From SKLM01 sp964450435 (GTDB lineage Bacteria > Chloroflexota > Anaerolineae > B4-G1), in NCBI GenBank assembly GCA_964450435.1, contig CAYVCX010000011.1, positions 1 through 56,186 on the forward strand: a DNA stretch of 56,186 bases, read 5' to 3'. Both the position numbers and the translations under genes were made by a program. The notes beneath the pieces are model-generated. The model ran no database searches and had not been told where the DNA came from. It saw nothing but the letters and a program-made list of their open reading frames with translations. Positions 41,576 through 51,717 of this stretch are shown piece after piece. Each line of letters begins with the position of its first letter. Within the stretch, counting starts at the first letter, position 1.

Positions 41576-42207
41576 CCAGTGTCCTGGAGAATCAGCCTCT
41601 GGCGCCGGTAACGGGCGAAGGCATCTCCCATCCCCAGGACGTCCAACACCGCCTCTGGTCGGCCGGTGGCCCCGGGGCGCGCCGAGAGGCGCATATCGAG
41701 CACCGCTTTCTCGTCGGACATGTCCTTGAGCCGCAGGCTCTCGACGAGCGGGCGAAGATTGTAACGCTTGCCGCGGCGCTGGTGAGGGAGCTCCTGCGCT
41801 GCCAACAGCCGATCAACGCGGGTCTCGAGCGACTCCGGTGAGCATTCGCAGTCGACGACTACCCGGTATTCGGTCGCCACCACCTGGGTCTGCATAGCTG
41901 GAGCGTCGGGATCCACCTCCTGGACCTGGCTGACTGTGAGACCTGGCGGCAGGACCGGCACCAGCGACCTGGTGAACTGCCCCAGAGGGAGGCGCTCCTC
42001 GAGCCAGACATCGATCAGCTCGGCGTCCCCGGCGTGGCCAAGAGGGAGTGCTCTGGCCAGCTGGAGCTTGGGACGGGGATTGTAGCCACCGGAGTAAGCC
42101 AGCGGGGCCCGGGCGCGGCGCACGGCCCGCTCCCAGAGGCGCATAAGATCCAGGTGGGACGAGTAGATCAGCCAACCTTGTTTCGAAAAGGTGATACGCA
42201 CGCGCAT
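41572..42207 (-). CDS. Radical SAM-linked protein (DUF2344/TIGR03936)
   Basis: A protein of 211 residues. The start MRVRITFSKQGWLIYSSHLDLMRLWERAVRRA and SGGYNPRPKLQLARALPLG are family signatures. In many bacteria this domain is fused to, or encoded next to, a TIGR03960-type radical SAM protein. Here the partner (43464-45356) is separated by an aminopeptidase gene but stays on the same strand. Function is unknown; an rRNA/tRNA-related role is sometimes supposed but cannot be seen here. Confidence 0.88.
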   Translation of the reverse strand: MRVRITFSKQGWLIYSSHLDLMRLWERAVRRARAPLAYSGGYNPRPKLQLARALPLGHAGDAELIDVWLEERLPLGQFTRSLVPVLPPGLTVSQVQEVDPDAPAMQTQVVATEYRVVVDCECSPESLETRVDRLLAAQELPHQRRGKRYNLRPLVESLRLKDMSDEKAVLDMRLSARPGATGRPEAVLDVLGMGDAFARYRRQRLILQDTG

Positions 42208-42275
42208 GCGTGGTGCCTCGTTTCGCGGGACGCGCGGAATCCGTCACGGAGCGCGCGCTCCGCGGGTGCAGCGGT

Positions 42276-43385
<1,110 letters not shown>

Positions 43386-43463
43386 AGTCTCTCCCGGATA
43401 GTGATGGGTTTTAGGTCCCGACAGGGAACCACCGATTCACGGTTGGCGCGCCAGGGACCGTCC

Positions 43464-45356
43464 TTAGATATTAGCGGTTGGATGTGATTCAGGGTCAGGG
43501 CAGCGCCATGCTTCCAACGGCCCACCGGGGAACGTCGCCAGGATGCCGCAGGCGTGGCACTCCTCCCGGCAGTCGGTGAGCGTCTCACGACGCTGGCTGC
43601 GTTCGTACTCGGCCAGCAGGAAGCGCTTGCGGACGCCGGTGTTGACCACCTCCCAGGGGAGAAGCTCGTCGGCGGAGCGCTCTCGATAGGCGTAGAAGTC
43701 GGGGTCGAGCCCGGTCTTGGCGAAGGCGCGCATCCACGCGCCGAAGTCCCGCTGATCGTCCCATGCGTCGAAGCGAGCCCCCAGCTCCCAGGCGCGGTGT
43801 ATGACGTCTCCCAGCCGGCGATCGCCGCGGGCCAGTACGGCCTCGAGTATGGAGGCCTGGGGATCGGTATAGTCGAGCTTCAAGCCGCGGCCCCGAATCT
43901 CGCGGCGCAGCAAGGCCTGCTTGTCGCGAATTGACCGGGTCGAGTCCAGCGACACCCATTGAAAGGGTGTGTGCGGTTTGGGGACGAGGGTGTTTACGCT
44001 GACGTTGACCTGGGCCTGACGTCCGTGGACGCGCCGACCGATGGTGTGCACGGTCCTGGCCATCTCGGCAATGGCAGCCACGTCCTCCATCTCCTCACCG
44101 GGCAGGCCGATCATGAAGTAGAGCTTGATGGTCTGCCAGCCACGCTCGAAGACCTCCCGGGCAACGTCGTATAGCTCTCGAGATGGAATGGTCTTGTTGA
44201 TGACGGCGCGCATACGGTCGGAACCGGCCTCCGGGGCGAAGGTGAAGCCGGTGTACCGCCCACGAGCAACGGCCTCGGCGAGGGTGACGGAGAAGCTATC
44301 GGCGCGGAGGGCCGGGAGCGATATGGAGAGATGCTCCCCGTCGAACCGATCGACCATCTTCTGAACCAGGGTATCGATCTCGGAGTAATCGCTCGGGGAG
44401 AGGGAAAGGAGTCCGATCTCGTCGAACCCGGTCTGGCGAAGGATCGCCTCGGTCGCGTCCAGAATCTCCTCGACGGAGCGCTCACGGACAGGCCGCGTGA
44501 CCATGCCGGCGTGACAGAAGCGGCATCCGCGGGTGCATCCTCGGTTGATCTCGATCGCCGCCCGGTTGTGACTTACGTCGACGGTGGGGACGATGAGGCG
44601 CGTGGTAACGGGCGGCAGCCGGGAGACGATCCGCTTGACGACGGGCAGGTCCGCCCCCGGGACGCTGGCTTCGATGGCGCTGACGATGCCGCTCTCTTCG
44701 GGCCCCGTCGAGGAGTGGTCATTGTAGCGTACCCGGTAGAAACGCGGCACGTAGAGGCCGGCGAGCTGGGTCAGGGCGCGGAGTTGCTGCTCTCGCGGAG
44801 CATGAGGTCTTGCTCGATAGGCCTCGACCAGATCGACGATAGCCTCCTCGCCGTCCCCGATGATGAAGGCGTCGATGAAAGGGGCCATGGGTTCAGGGTT
44901 GAAGGTGGCATGCCCGCCGGCGACGATGAGCGGGTGGCTCTCATCGCGGTCCGCGGAGCGAAGGGGGATGCCAGCGAGATCGAGCATCTCCAGAGCATTG
45001 GTGTAGACTTGCTCGTAGGGGAGGGTGATGCCGACGATGTCGAAATCGGTGAGCGGTCGCTTGCTCTCCAGGCTGTAGAGGGGAATCCCAGCCTCGCGCA
45101 TAGCGGCGATCATGTCGACCCAGGGGAGGTAGGCGCGCTCCGCGAGGGCCCCGCGCAGGTCGTTGAGGATGCGGTAGAGGACCATAAGCCCCAGGTTCGA
45201 CATCCCCAGATCATAGATGTCCGGAAAGGCCAGGCAGACGCGCGTTGCAGTGGCGTCCCAGTCCTTGATGACGCTGTTGACCTCGGCGCCGACGTAGCGT
45301 CCGGGCTTCTGAACTGCAGGCAGAATGCGCTCGAGTTTCTCTAGATCAATCTGCAT
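43464..45356 (-). CDS. TIGR03960-type B12-binding-like radical SAM protein
   Basis: A protein of 630 residues. The N-terminal 250 residues resemble a cobalamin-binding-like fold region (LAFPDIYDLGMSNLGLMVLYRIL; VAGGHATFNPEPMAPFIDAFIIGDGEE). The radical SAM core holds the cluster motif INRGCTRGCRFCHAGM at about residue 272, followed by LSPSDYSEIDTLV and FAPEAGSDRMRAVINK. The C-terminal part has REECHACG near residue 605. The reaction is unknown. It normally works with a DUF2344 partner, present at 41572-42207. No ribosome site is evident before the ATG. Confidence 0.9.
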   Translation of the reverse strand: MQIDLEKLERILPAVQKPGRYVGAEVNSVIKDWDATATRVCLAFPDIYDLGMSNLGLMVLYRILNDLRGALAERAYLPWVDMIAAMREAGIPLYSLESKRPLTDFDIVGITLPYEQVYTNALEMLDLAGIPLRSADRDESHPLIVAGGHATFNPEPMAPFIDAFIIGDGEEAIVDLVEAYRARPHAPREQQLRALTQLAGLYVPRFYRVRYNDHSSTGPEESGIVSAIEASVPGADLPVVKRIVSRLPPVTTRLIVPTVDVSHNRAAIEINRGCTRGCRFCHAGMVTRPVRERSVEEILDATEAILRQTGFDEIGLLSLSPSDYSEIDTLVQKMVDRFDGEHLSISLPALRADSFSVTLAEAVARGRYTGFTFAPEAGSDRMRAVINKTIPSRELYDVAREVFERGWQTIKLYFMIGLPGEEMEDVAAIAEMARTVHTIGRRVHGRQAQVNVSVNTLVPKPHTPFQWVSLDSTRSIRDKQALLRREIRGRGLKLDYTDPQASILEAVLARGDRRLGDVIHRAWELGARFDAWDDQRDFGAWMRAFAKTGLDPDFYAYRERSADELLPWEVVNTGVRKRFLLAEYERSQRRETLTDCREECHACGILATFPGGPLEAWRCPDPESHPTANI

Positions 45357-45455
45357 CGGAATCGAGTCAGGCGGCCCGGTCGGCTGCCTCGAGGACGGCC
45401 GCGGCTCCAGGCCTGCGGGTCCGCGGGTGCTCGCCCACTCCGGGCCGGGCGCTGC

Positions 45456-45851
45456 TCAGCCTGGCATGACGGTCACGTTGACCTTGCGGGTGCGGGGTCC
45501 ATCGAACTCGGCCAGGAAGATGCCCTGCCAGCGACCGAGCACCAGTCGCCCGTTCTCCACGGGGACGAACTGCGACGCTCCCACGAGGGATGACTTGAGA
45601 TGGGCCGGGGAGTTCCCCTCGCCGTGGCGGTACTCAGGGCGGGACGGGGAGATCTTGTCCAGGCCCAGGCCCACGTCGTGCTGGACGCTTGCGTCCCAGT
45701 TCTCATTGAGCGTCAGGCCGGCGGTGGTGTGGGGGCAGAACACGAAACAGATGCCACGGTCGACGCCCGCGTCGGTGACGGCGGTCTGGACCCTGTCTGT
45801 GATATCGTGAAAAGCTTGCTTTGCCCGCGTCGAAATCTGGAGTGTCTCCAT
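45456..45851 (-). CDS. YjbQ family protein (UPF0047, secondary thiamine-phosphate synthase-like)
   Basis: A protein of 131 residues. Signatures are CFVFCPHTTAGLTLNENWD, with the metal-ligand histidine, and HGEGNSPAHLKSSLVGASQFVPVENGRLVLGRWQGIFLAEFDGPR. The family has a weak thiamine-phosphate synthase activity in E. coli; the true role is unclear. ATG 45851 is chosen because GGAGGGC sits at normal distance. It has its own promoter at 45937-45965. The 100 nt downstream before the radical SAM gene hold nothing clear. Confidence 0.92.
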   Translation of the reverse strand: METLQISTRAKQAFHDITDRVQTAVTDAGVDRGICFVFCPHTTAGLTLNENWDASVQHDVGLGLDKISPSRPEYRHGEGNSPAHLKSSLVGASQFVPVENGRLVLGRWQGIFLAEFDGPRTRKVNVTVMPG

Positions 45852-45936
45852 CGGTGCCCTCCGCGCGCCTGCCGGAACAAGGGATGAGGGCACCACGTTC
45901 TTCTCATCAGTGCGCCCTCACGACCAGACAACGTGA

Positions 45937-45965
45937 ACTATAGCACCCTCTGGTCGGTTTGGCAA
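45937..45965 (-). promoter_or_regulatory. Promoter of the yjbQ-like gene
   Basis: TTGCCA (45965-45960), a 17-nt spacer and TATAGT (45942-45937) on the minus strand, about 85 nt before the start. Confidence 0.65.
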
Positions 45966-46154
45966 CGTGCGCCCCGGCGCGATGAGCCAGGGCGAAGGGA
46001 GCAAGAGGGATTATCGGGAGATGGCACGGAGGAAGCCGCTCAATCCTCGTCCCGGGTCGGCGATGAAGGTGAGGGGACGTCTCCCGGGGCTTCCCGGGTT
46101 CCTGGCCGTCTCACTCGGCCGGGGACAGAAGGACAGCGGGAGAGGTAAAGGGTA

Positions 46155-47588
46155 TCAGTACGCGCCCCTGGCGAACAGCACCCGTGGAACGGTCTGTATG
46201 AGGATCCTGATATCGAGCCAGAGGGACCAGTTCTCGATGTAGTAGATGTCGAGGAGGCACTGCTCGTCGAAGCTGAGGAGACTGCGCCCGCTGACCTGCC
46301 AGAGACCGGTCATACCGGGGCGAACCTCCAGGCGTTTCTTGTGCCATTCCGCGTACTCGTTTACCTCGGAGGGGAGAGGGGGACGGGGCCCGACAAGGCT
46401 CATATCGCCGCGAAGGACGTTCCACAGGTTCGGGAGTTCGTCGAGGCTGGTCCGTCGAAGAACCCGCCCGACACGGGTGATGCGAGGATCGTCCCTCATC
46501 TTGAAGATGGGACCGTCAACCTCGTTGAGATCGCGGAGATCGTCTAGCTCCTCCTCGGCGCCCTCGACCATGGAGCGGAACTTGTACATCTCGAAGGGCC
46601 TCCCGTTGGTGCCGACACGGGTCTGGCGGAAGATGATGGACCCCGACTTCGACTTCGAAGCCAGCGAATCGAGTCGAATGGCTACGGCGATGAGCCCGAG
46701 GAGAGGCGCTCCCAGAGTAAGGCAGAAAGCGGCGCCGACGATATCCACGGCGCGCTTGATCCTGCGGACTCCCTCTCCAAAACCGACCTCACGGACGCCG
46801 ACCAGCGGAATGCCGTCCAGGTCCTCCACCCCGACCCGGCTGAGGCTCATCTGGAAGAGGTCGGGCACGATGTGGACGTGGACATCCTTGCGCTCGCACG
46901 TGCGGACGATGCCCATAATCTTGCGGTGGTACGCCCAGGGCAGCGTGATAATGACCTCGTCGACATCCCGCTCCTCGATCAGGTCGGGCAGGTTCTCGAT
47001 CGGCCCCAGACCCTGGAAGCGACCGATACTGCTGTTTGCCTTCTCCGGATTGTCGTCGACGAAACCGACGATGCGGTACCCCAGCCCGGGCCGAGCGACG
47101 ACGGTGCGCATGACCGTGCGGCCCACCTCCCCGGCGCCGACGATGATGGCCCCTCGCGCGCCGAGACCTCGTGCGTGGAGGTGGGCGACAAGGGCGTTCT
47201 GGATCGCCCGGGAGGCCCCAAGGAGCACGATAGCGATGATGCCGGCCTCGATGAGCAGTAGACGGGAGTAGCCAAGAGGCTGAAGAAGGAACGTGACAGC
47301 CAGCATGACGATGGTGGACTTCGCCGTGGCGTTTGTGATGCGATAGGTTTGGTCAAGCCACTGATGCCCGGACCACTGCTCGTACACACGATCGATCCGG
47401 AAAGCCACCAACATCAGGACGGTGAACAGCAGGCCAAAAGGAAGGTAGGCCGACAGGGGGTGGTAGAAACTGATGTCACGGAACCACTCGAGTTGGTAGC
47501 GCGTCCAGTGGGCGAACACGATGCTGAGATTGAACAACACCATGTCCGATGTGATTACCCACCAGGGAGTCTCACGACTGGTTGTCAT
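46155..47588 (-). CDS. Exopolysaccharide polyprenyl glycosylphosphotransferase (WbaP/CpsE-like sugar transferase)
   Basis: A protein of 477 residues. Four or five membrane segments lie in the first 130 residues, then a CoA-binding-like domain (RGAIIVGAGEVGRTVMRTVV ... GYRIVGFVDD). One more membrane span (VDIVGAAFCLTLGAPLLGLIAVAIRL) leads to the catalytic bacterial sugar-transferase domain: KMRDDPRITRVGRVLRRTSLDELPNLWNVLRGDMSLVGPRP, then VRPGMTGLWQVSGRS. It places the first sugar-1-phosphate on undecaprenyl phosphate. Its promoter is that of the upstream GT4 gene; the gap is only 18 nt. It is a second priming enzyme besides the WecA-like gene at 8855. Confidence 0.95.
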   Translation of the reverse strand: MTTSRETPWWVITSDMVLFNLSIVFAHWTRYQLEWFRDISFYHPLSAYLPFGLLFTVLMLVAFRIDRVYEQWSGHQWLDQTYRITNATAKSTIVMLAVTFLLQPLGYSRLLLIEAGIIAIVLLGASRAIQNALVAHLHARGLGARGAIIVGAGEVGRTVMRTVVARPGLGYRIVGFVDDNPEKANSSIGRFQGLGPIENLPDLIEERDVDEVIITLPWAYHRKIMGIVRTCERKDVHVHIVPDLFQMSLSRVGVEDLDGIPLVGVREVGFGEGVRRIKRAVDIVGAAFCLTLGAPLLGLIAVAIRLDSLASKSKSGSIIFRQTRVGTNGRPFEMYKFRSMVEGAEEELDDLRDLNEVDGPIFKMRDDPRITRVGRVLRRTSLDELPNLWNVLRGDMSLVGPRPPLPSEVNEYAEWHKKRLEVRPGMTGLWQVSGRSLLSFDEQCLLDIYYIENWSLWLDIRILIQTVPRVLFARGAY

Positions 47589-47606
47589 AGGGGTCGTCCT
47601 CTGACG

Positions 47607-48746
47607 CTAAGCCAGGGCTCGACGATATACCTGCGTCGTCTGTCGCGCGGTATGCGACCAAGTGAACGTGCGAGCGTGGGCGATACCGCGCGTCCTGAGG
47701 CTCTCTCGGAGCGTGTCGTCAATCAACAGGCGCTCCAGTCCGGCGGCGATCTCCTCCACGTCTTGCGGGTCGACGAACAGCGCGGCATCTCCGGCGGCCT
47801 CGGGCAGGGACGAAGAGCGGGAGGTCAGCACCGGCGTCCCGCAAGCCTGGGCCTCGGTGACGGGCATTCCGAAGCCCTCGTACAGGGAGGGGTAGGCGAA
47901 GGCCGTGGCAGCGTTGTACCATAGAGGCAGCTCCTCACTGCGTACGTAGCCCGCGAATATCACCGCGTCGCTCAAGCCCAGCTCCTCAACCTTGGCGAAA
48001 AGGTCCTGGTTCAGCCATCCCGGGCCTCCGGCCAGCACGAGCTTCACCGGGCCCGGGTTGATGAGGGAAAAGGCCTGGATGAGACGAGCCAGGTTCTTGC
48101 GCGGCTCCAGGGTGCCGACGAAGAGCACGAAATGCTCTGGAAGGTGTCGGTGGGTGCGGAAAGCGGCTACCTCGTCGGCAGGCAGGGGCCGGAACGCCGG
48201 ATCGACGCCGTGATAGACGACGTCGATGTTCTCCCGAGGGACTCCCAGCAGCCGCACGGCCTCGCTGGCGGCGTGGTGGGAGACGGCGATGAGACGCCGG
48301 GCGCGACGGGCACAGCGCCGGGTCAAGAACGTCAGGTAGAGGCGGTTGGCAGGGCGGAACAGATGCGGAAAGCGGATGAAGCTGAGGTCGTGGATGGTGA
48401 CGACGACGGGGCACGGTGCGATCAACGGGCCGATGAAGACCGGGCCGTGGACCAAGTCCGCCTCGATGTGGCGCAGAACCTGGGGCTGCACCAGTTGCTC
48501 CCAGAGCACGCGGACAGGGGGCCGATGGGTGCGCCAACGCGAGCGGAGCAGGTGGAGGTCCGACGCGGGCCTGGGGGCTTCGGCGCCCAAGAGGGCCGAA
48601 AAACGGATATGATCCTCGACGTCGCCCAGGTGGCGCAGCAGGTGCAGGATGTACTGGTGGACGCCCGCACTGCGGTAGGTATCTTGCCCGGACAGGAGAT
48701 GGGCGTTGATGGCCACGTGGATGTCGTTCTCGCCAGCGCTATGCAT
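47607..48746 (-). CDS. Glycosyltransferase family 4 (GT-B fold)
   Basis: A protein of 379 residues. N-terminal domain: HVAINAHLLSGQDTYRSAGVHQYILHLL and VVVTIHDLSFIRFPHLF. Donor domain: FVLFVGTLEPRKNLARLIQAF and EGFGMPVTEAQACGTPV with SSSLPEAAGDAALFVDP. A mannosyl/glucosyltransferase-like enzyme of the GT4 family. It forms a unit with the priming sugar transferase downstream. TATAAT lies nine bases before this ATG, so the message appears leaderless; there is no ribosome site. Confidence 0.93.
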   Translation of the reverse strand: MHSAGENDIHVAINAHLLSGQDTYRSAGVHQYILHLLRHLGDVEDHIRFSALLGAEAPRPASDLHLLRSRWRTHRPPVRVLWEQLVQPQVLRHIEADLVHGPVFIGPLIAPCPVVVTIHDLSFIRFPHLFRPANRLYLTFLTRRCARRARRLIAVSHHAASEAVRLLGVPRENIDVVYHGVDPAFRPLPADEVAAFRTHRHLPEHFVLFVGTLEPRKNLARLIQAFSLINPGPVKLVLAGGPGWLNQDLFAKVEELGLSDAVIFAGYVRSEELPLWYNAATAFAYPSLYEGFGMPVTEAQACGTPVLTSRSSSLPEAAGDAALFVDPQDVEEIAAGLERLLIDDTLRESLRTRGIAHARTFTWSHTARQTTQVYRRALA

Positions 48747-48755
48747 AGCCGAGTG

Positions 48756-48783
48756 ATTATATCACGTCCCCTAAAGGAACCAA
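48756..48783 (-). promoter_or_regulatory. Promoter giving an apparently leaderless message for the GT4 gene
   Basis: TTGGTT (48783-48778), a 16-nt spacer and TATAAT (48761-48756), which ends nine nt before ATG 48746. Confidence 0.65.
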
Positions 48784-48800
48784 GTCCGGCACCGGCAGGG

Positions 48801-49511
48801 TCAGGCGGTGTGACTACCGGTGCTGCCGGTCTGGGCCTCCCGGCCACGCCTCCAGATCCAGCCAACGGCACCGGCAAGAACGGCCTCGATGAGCAGGAGG
48901 CCCACAAGCGCGGCGGCGGTGTCGACCCAGAATTGGACAGGAAAGAGGCGGATGAGGGTGTCCGAGGGAGGAAAGATCCAGGTGTCGCCCTGGAAGAAGA
49001 GGCGGTGGAAGGCGGTGAAGAACTGTCCCCAGCTGATGAGCATGTAGGTGCCGACGGCGGCCAGAAGTCCGATGGTGAGCACGCTGCCGTTCAAGAGCGC
49101 CGTGGGAATGAGGGGATGAGGGCGGCCGGATAGTATCAGCGCCGTCGTCACTGTGACCCAGAGCAGAGCGGCGATAGCGCCCGCGATGCTCAAGCCAAAA
49201 TAGACGGCCTGGACGTCGGCCATGTGGCGCAGCTCGGGTGAGTTGAAGGCCGGGTCGCCGTTGGGCAGGTCCAGTTGGGCCAAGAGAGAGATGTCGGCGT
49301 TGGAAGCGAGGAAGTCCTGGCACACGCGGGCCAGGCGCAGGCGCTCCTCGAGGGAGAGACCGAAGGGATCAGAGGGAAACCCGGGCCTGCGGTACTCCCA
49401 CTCCACAAACCAGTGACCGGTGACAAGGCGCAGGTTGGCGGCAAGGAGAAGGATCGGCAAGGCGAGCGCCAGAAGCCACCGGAGCCAGTTGCGGCCTGGG
49501 CGGTGGGTCAT
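48801..49511 (-). CDS. TIGR01906/DUF1461 family membrane protein
   Basis: A protein of 236 residues with an N-terminal span and three further spans (AVYFGLSIAGAIAALLWVTV, SVLTIGLLAAVGTYMLI, FWVDTAAALVGLLLIEAVLAG). The external loop carries GLSLEERLRLARVCQDFL and ELRHMADVQAVY, and the later loop WGQFFTAFHRLFFQGDTWIFPPSDTLIRLFP; both are family signatures. Function is unknown. It overlaps the upstream spermidine-synthase-like gene by 4 nt, so it is translationally coupled to it. Confidence 0.9.
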   Translation of the reverse strand: MTHRPGRNWLRWLLALALPILLLAANLRLVTGHWFVEWEYRRPGFPSDPFGLSLEERLRLARVCQDFLASNADISLLAQLDLPNGDPAFNSPELRHMADVQAVYFGLSIAGAIAALLWVTVTTALILSGRPHPLIPTALLNGSVLTIGLLAAVGTYMLISWGQFFTAFHRLFFQGDTWIFPPSDTLIRLFPVQFWVDTAAALVGLLLIEAVLAGAVGWIWRRGREAQTGSTGSHTA

Positions 49512-51064
49512 TTTTCTCCTCCCAGGATGAAGTCAATGAGCAGGGCATTTGTCATAAGCTCGATGGGGGCACGGTCATCGGTGAAGACTACGTCTCCGGG
49601 TTCCGTTGGGCGCATGTTGTCTATGGCGTGAAGGACGGTGGAATGGAGGAAGGGATGCTCCTGGACGAGTGGGAGGTTCGCCGTCAGGTTCTCCGCTTCG
49701 GTGGGCTGGACGGTGGCCACTACCACGGCGTTGAAGCTGTCCGGCACGTTGATGACGTGAGTTGATGGAAAGACCTCCAGGAGGGTGGCCACCATCGCCC
49801 GCACCAGCCGGTAGTCGTCACCGGCCCGTCCGACGTTGATGACGACGACGCCGTCGGGAGTCAGACGGTCGGCCACCTGCTGAAAGAACTCAACGGTCGT
49901 CAGGTGCGGGGGTATGTAGGGGAGGCGGTAGGCGTCCACGCCGACGACGGAGTAGCGGCGGTGCGTGTAAGCCAGATACGCACGGCCATCGGCTGCAATG
50001 GCGTTCAGATTAGGCTGGTCCATGGCGAAGTACTCCCGCCCAACGCGGATGATCTCGGGGTCGATCTCAACGCCGTCGATGGGCAGGGCTCCATAGACTT
50101 CGGTGTACTGGCGGGCCATGGTGCCGGCAGCCAATCCGATGAGCGCCACTCTCTCTACCCGGTGGGGCGGGTAGGGCGGCTGGTTGAAGTACGGGGCGAC
50201 CAGGAAATAGTCCCAGGGTCCGGGGGTGCGCAGGCGATCGGGGCAGTAGACAGAATGGATGCCGCCCCCTTCGTTCAGGAGCAAGTGCCGACAGCCGTCG
50301 CTCTGCTCCACTACCTGGATGTAGTTGTAGCTCGACTCGGTGTCATAGATGATGGCCCCTTCTGCGGCGGCCTTGACCGGCTGCCTGCCGAGGAGGAGGG
50401 CCAGCAGGATGACCACGATTGGCATCCACAAGTACGCGTACAGACGGCGACGACCGGTCTGAGCCGCGGCGCGGAGGAGGCCGGCAAAGGATATGCCCAG
50501 GAGAATGAGCGACATCAGCACGAATGTGTTGCGCGTCCCGATCGTCGGGACCAGCAGCAGGTCAGGAAGGAAGGCTCCGAGGAAGCTGCCGATGGTGGAG
50601 ACGGCGTAGACCCCCCCGGCGGTCTGGCCGGAGCTTCGCACCTCCTTCACGGCCAGGCGGATGACGAAGGGGGAGATGCAGCCGAGCAGGGTCACCGGGA
50701 TGCTGAAGAGCACCAGTACGGTGAAGAAAGAGCCGCCGACGAGCGCAATTCTGAAGTTCGTGAATCCCGGGGATGCCAGGGCGAGCACGGGTTGGGCGAC
50801 GAAGGGCACAATGCCGACCGCGAAGCCGGCCCAAGCCACGATCTGATACAGGGTCACGGGTCGGGGGGAGCGGTCGGCCCAGCGGCCGCCGATGGTGTAG
50901 CCGGCGGTGAGGTAGAGCAACATAAGGCCGATGATGGTGGCCCACACCAGGTTCGCCGTGCCGAAGTGAGGGCGCAGGAGGCTGGCGGCGGCGAGCTCGA
51001 CGCTCAACGTGACCAGGCCACCGGCGAACGCGATGAGGTAAAGGAACGTGTCTCTCGAACGCAT
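49508..51064 (-). CDS. Membrane protein fused to a spermidine-synthase-like domain
   Basis: A protein of 518 residues. The first 230 or so have about seven membrane spans (FAGGLVTLSVELAAASLLRPHFG, LVWATIIGLMLLYLTAGYTIGGRWADR). The C-terminal 280 residues form a Rossmann spermidine-synthase-like domain: VERVALIGLAAGTMARQY, IDGVEIDPEIIRVGREYF, VVGVDAYRLPYIPPHLTTVEFF. The family (fused MFS/spermidine synthase) is common but its substrate is unknown; aminopropyl transfer is not proven, and a canonical GGGxG loop is degraded to GLAAGT. It has a leaderless-type promoter at 51072-51099. Confidence 0.88.
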   Translation of the reverse strand: MRSRDTFLYLIAFAGGLVTLSVELAAASLLRPHFGTANLVWATIIGLMLLYLTAGYTIGGRWADRSPRPVTLYQIVAWAGFAVGIVPFVAQPVLALASPGFTNFRIALVGGSFFTVLVLFSIPVTLLGCISPFVIRLAVKEVRSSGQTAGGVYAVSTIGSFLGAFLPDLLLVPTIGTRNTFVLMSLILLGISFAGLLRAAAQTGRRRLYAYLWMPIVVILLALLLGRQPVKAAAEGAIIYDTESSYNYIQVVEQSDGCRHLLLNEGGGIHSVYCPDRLRTPGPWDYFLVAPYFNQPPYPPHRVERVALIGLAAGTMARQYTEVYGALPIDGVEIDPEIIRVGREYFAMDQPNLNAIAADGRAYLAYTHRRYSVVGVDAYRLPYIPPHLTTVEFFQQVADRLTPDGVVVINVGRAGDDYRLVRAMVATLLEVFPSTHVINVPDSFNAVVVATVQPTEAENLTANLPLVQEHPFLHSTVLHAIDNMRPTEPGDVVFTDDRAPIELMTNALLIDFILGGEK

Positions 51065-51071
51065 CGGGCTG

Positions 51072-51099
51072 ATTATACTGGCTTTGGGCGGTGCAGCAA
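51072..51099 (-). promoter_or_regulatory. Promoter giving an apparently leaderless message
   Basis: TTGCTG (51099-51094), a 16-nt spacer and TATAAT (51077-51072), only seven nt before ATG 51064. Confidence 0.65.
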
Positions 51100-51386
51100 C
51101 CGAAGGGCTAGGGGGAGCTCAGCGGGGTGGTCTGGCTGCCGGACCCGGAACGCGCCGCCGCCTGGCGCTTGGCGCGAGGCAACACGAGGTGCAGGGAAGT
51201 CTGCGGTCCCAGGACGCGCTTCTTCTGATCCGGTACCATGGGCCGATGGGGACGCGGGTGAAGATGAACGCGGCTGCGGCGGTCGGGGTCACCGGCGTGC
51301 TGGAGCACCGGTGGGGGGAGGCAAAAAGCGGCCGGGCCATAGGTATCTTGCCTCCCGACCATCGTTGGCTCAGAGGTCGCCTACCA
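51100..51386. other. Intergenic stretch with no recognised gene
   Basis: About 290 nt. Reading frames on both strands have shadow-like composition. It may be decayed sequence upstream of the GNAT remnant. Confidence 0.45.
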
Positions 51387-51617
51387 TCAACAGCGGTCTG
51401 GGGACGGCCTGCTGAGATACTTGATCCACGGGCAGTAGCCGTGGGGCAGGGGTTCGAAGCCGAGTCTGCGGTAGAACTCGATGTTGGATTCCATATATGA
51501 TCGGCGGACGCGCATCCAGTCTTCGTCGCCGCGGTACGGCCTGCGTGTGCTGACTGTCACGATGGTGCCCCCTACGTGCTGCTCTCTGAGCCAGTTGAAG
51601 CGGCGTGCGAGCTCGTG
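51387..51617 (-). pseudogene. Remnant of a GNAT-type acetyltransferase (C-terminal part only)
   Basis: A 76-codon open stretch without a credible start encodes HELARRFNWLREQHV, then GGTIVTVSTRRPYRGDEDWM and SNIEFYRRLGFEPLPHGYCP to a TGA. NIEFYRRLGFEP is the typical end of a GNAT domain. Immediately upstream is TAA (51618-51620) and no acetyl-CoA loop remains in any frame, so the gene has lost its 5' two thirds. Confidence 0.55.
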
Positions 51618-51717
51618 TTACCGGGCGGGCCGACGGTGGACGGTGTGTGAATGGGCGTCTGGTTTCCAGGGTCGGTCGGCCGCTTTTGCTGCCGCTGGTT
51701 CGCCGTTGCGCACGCTT

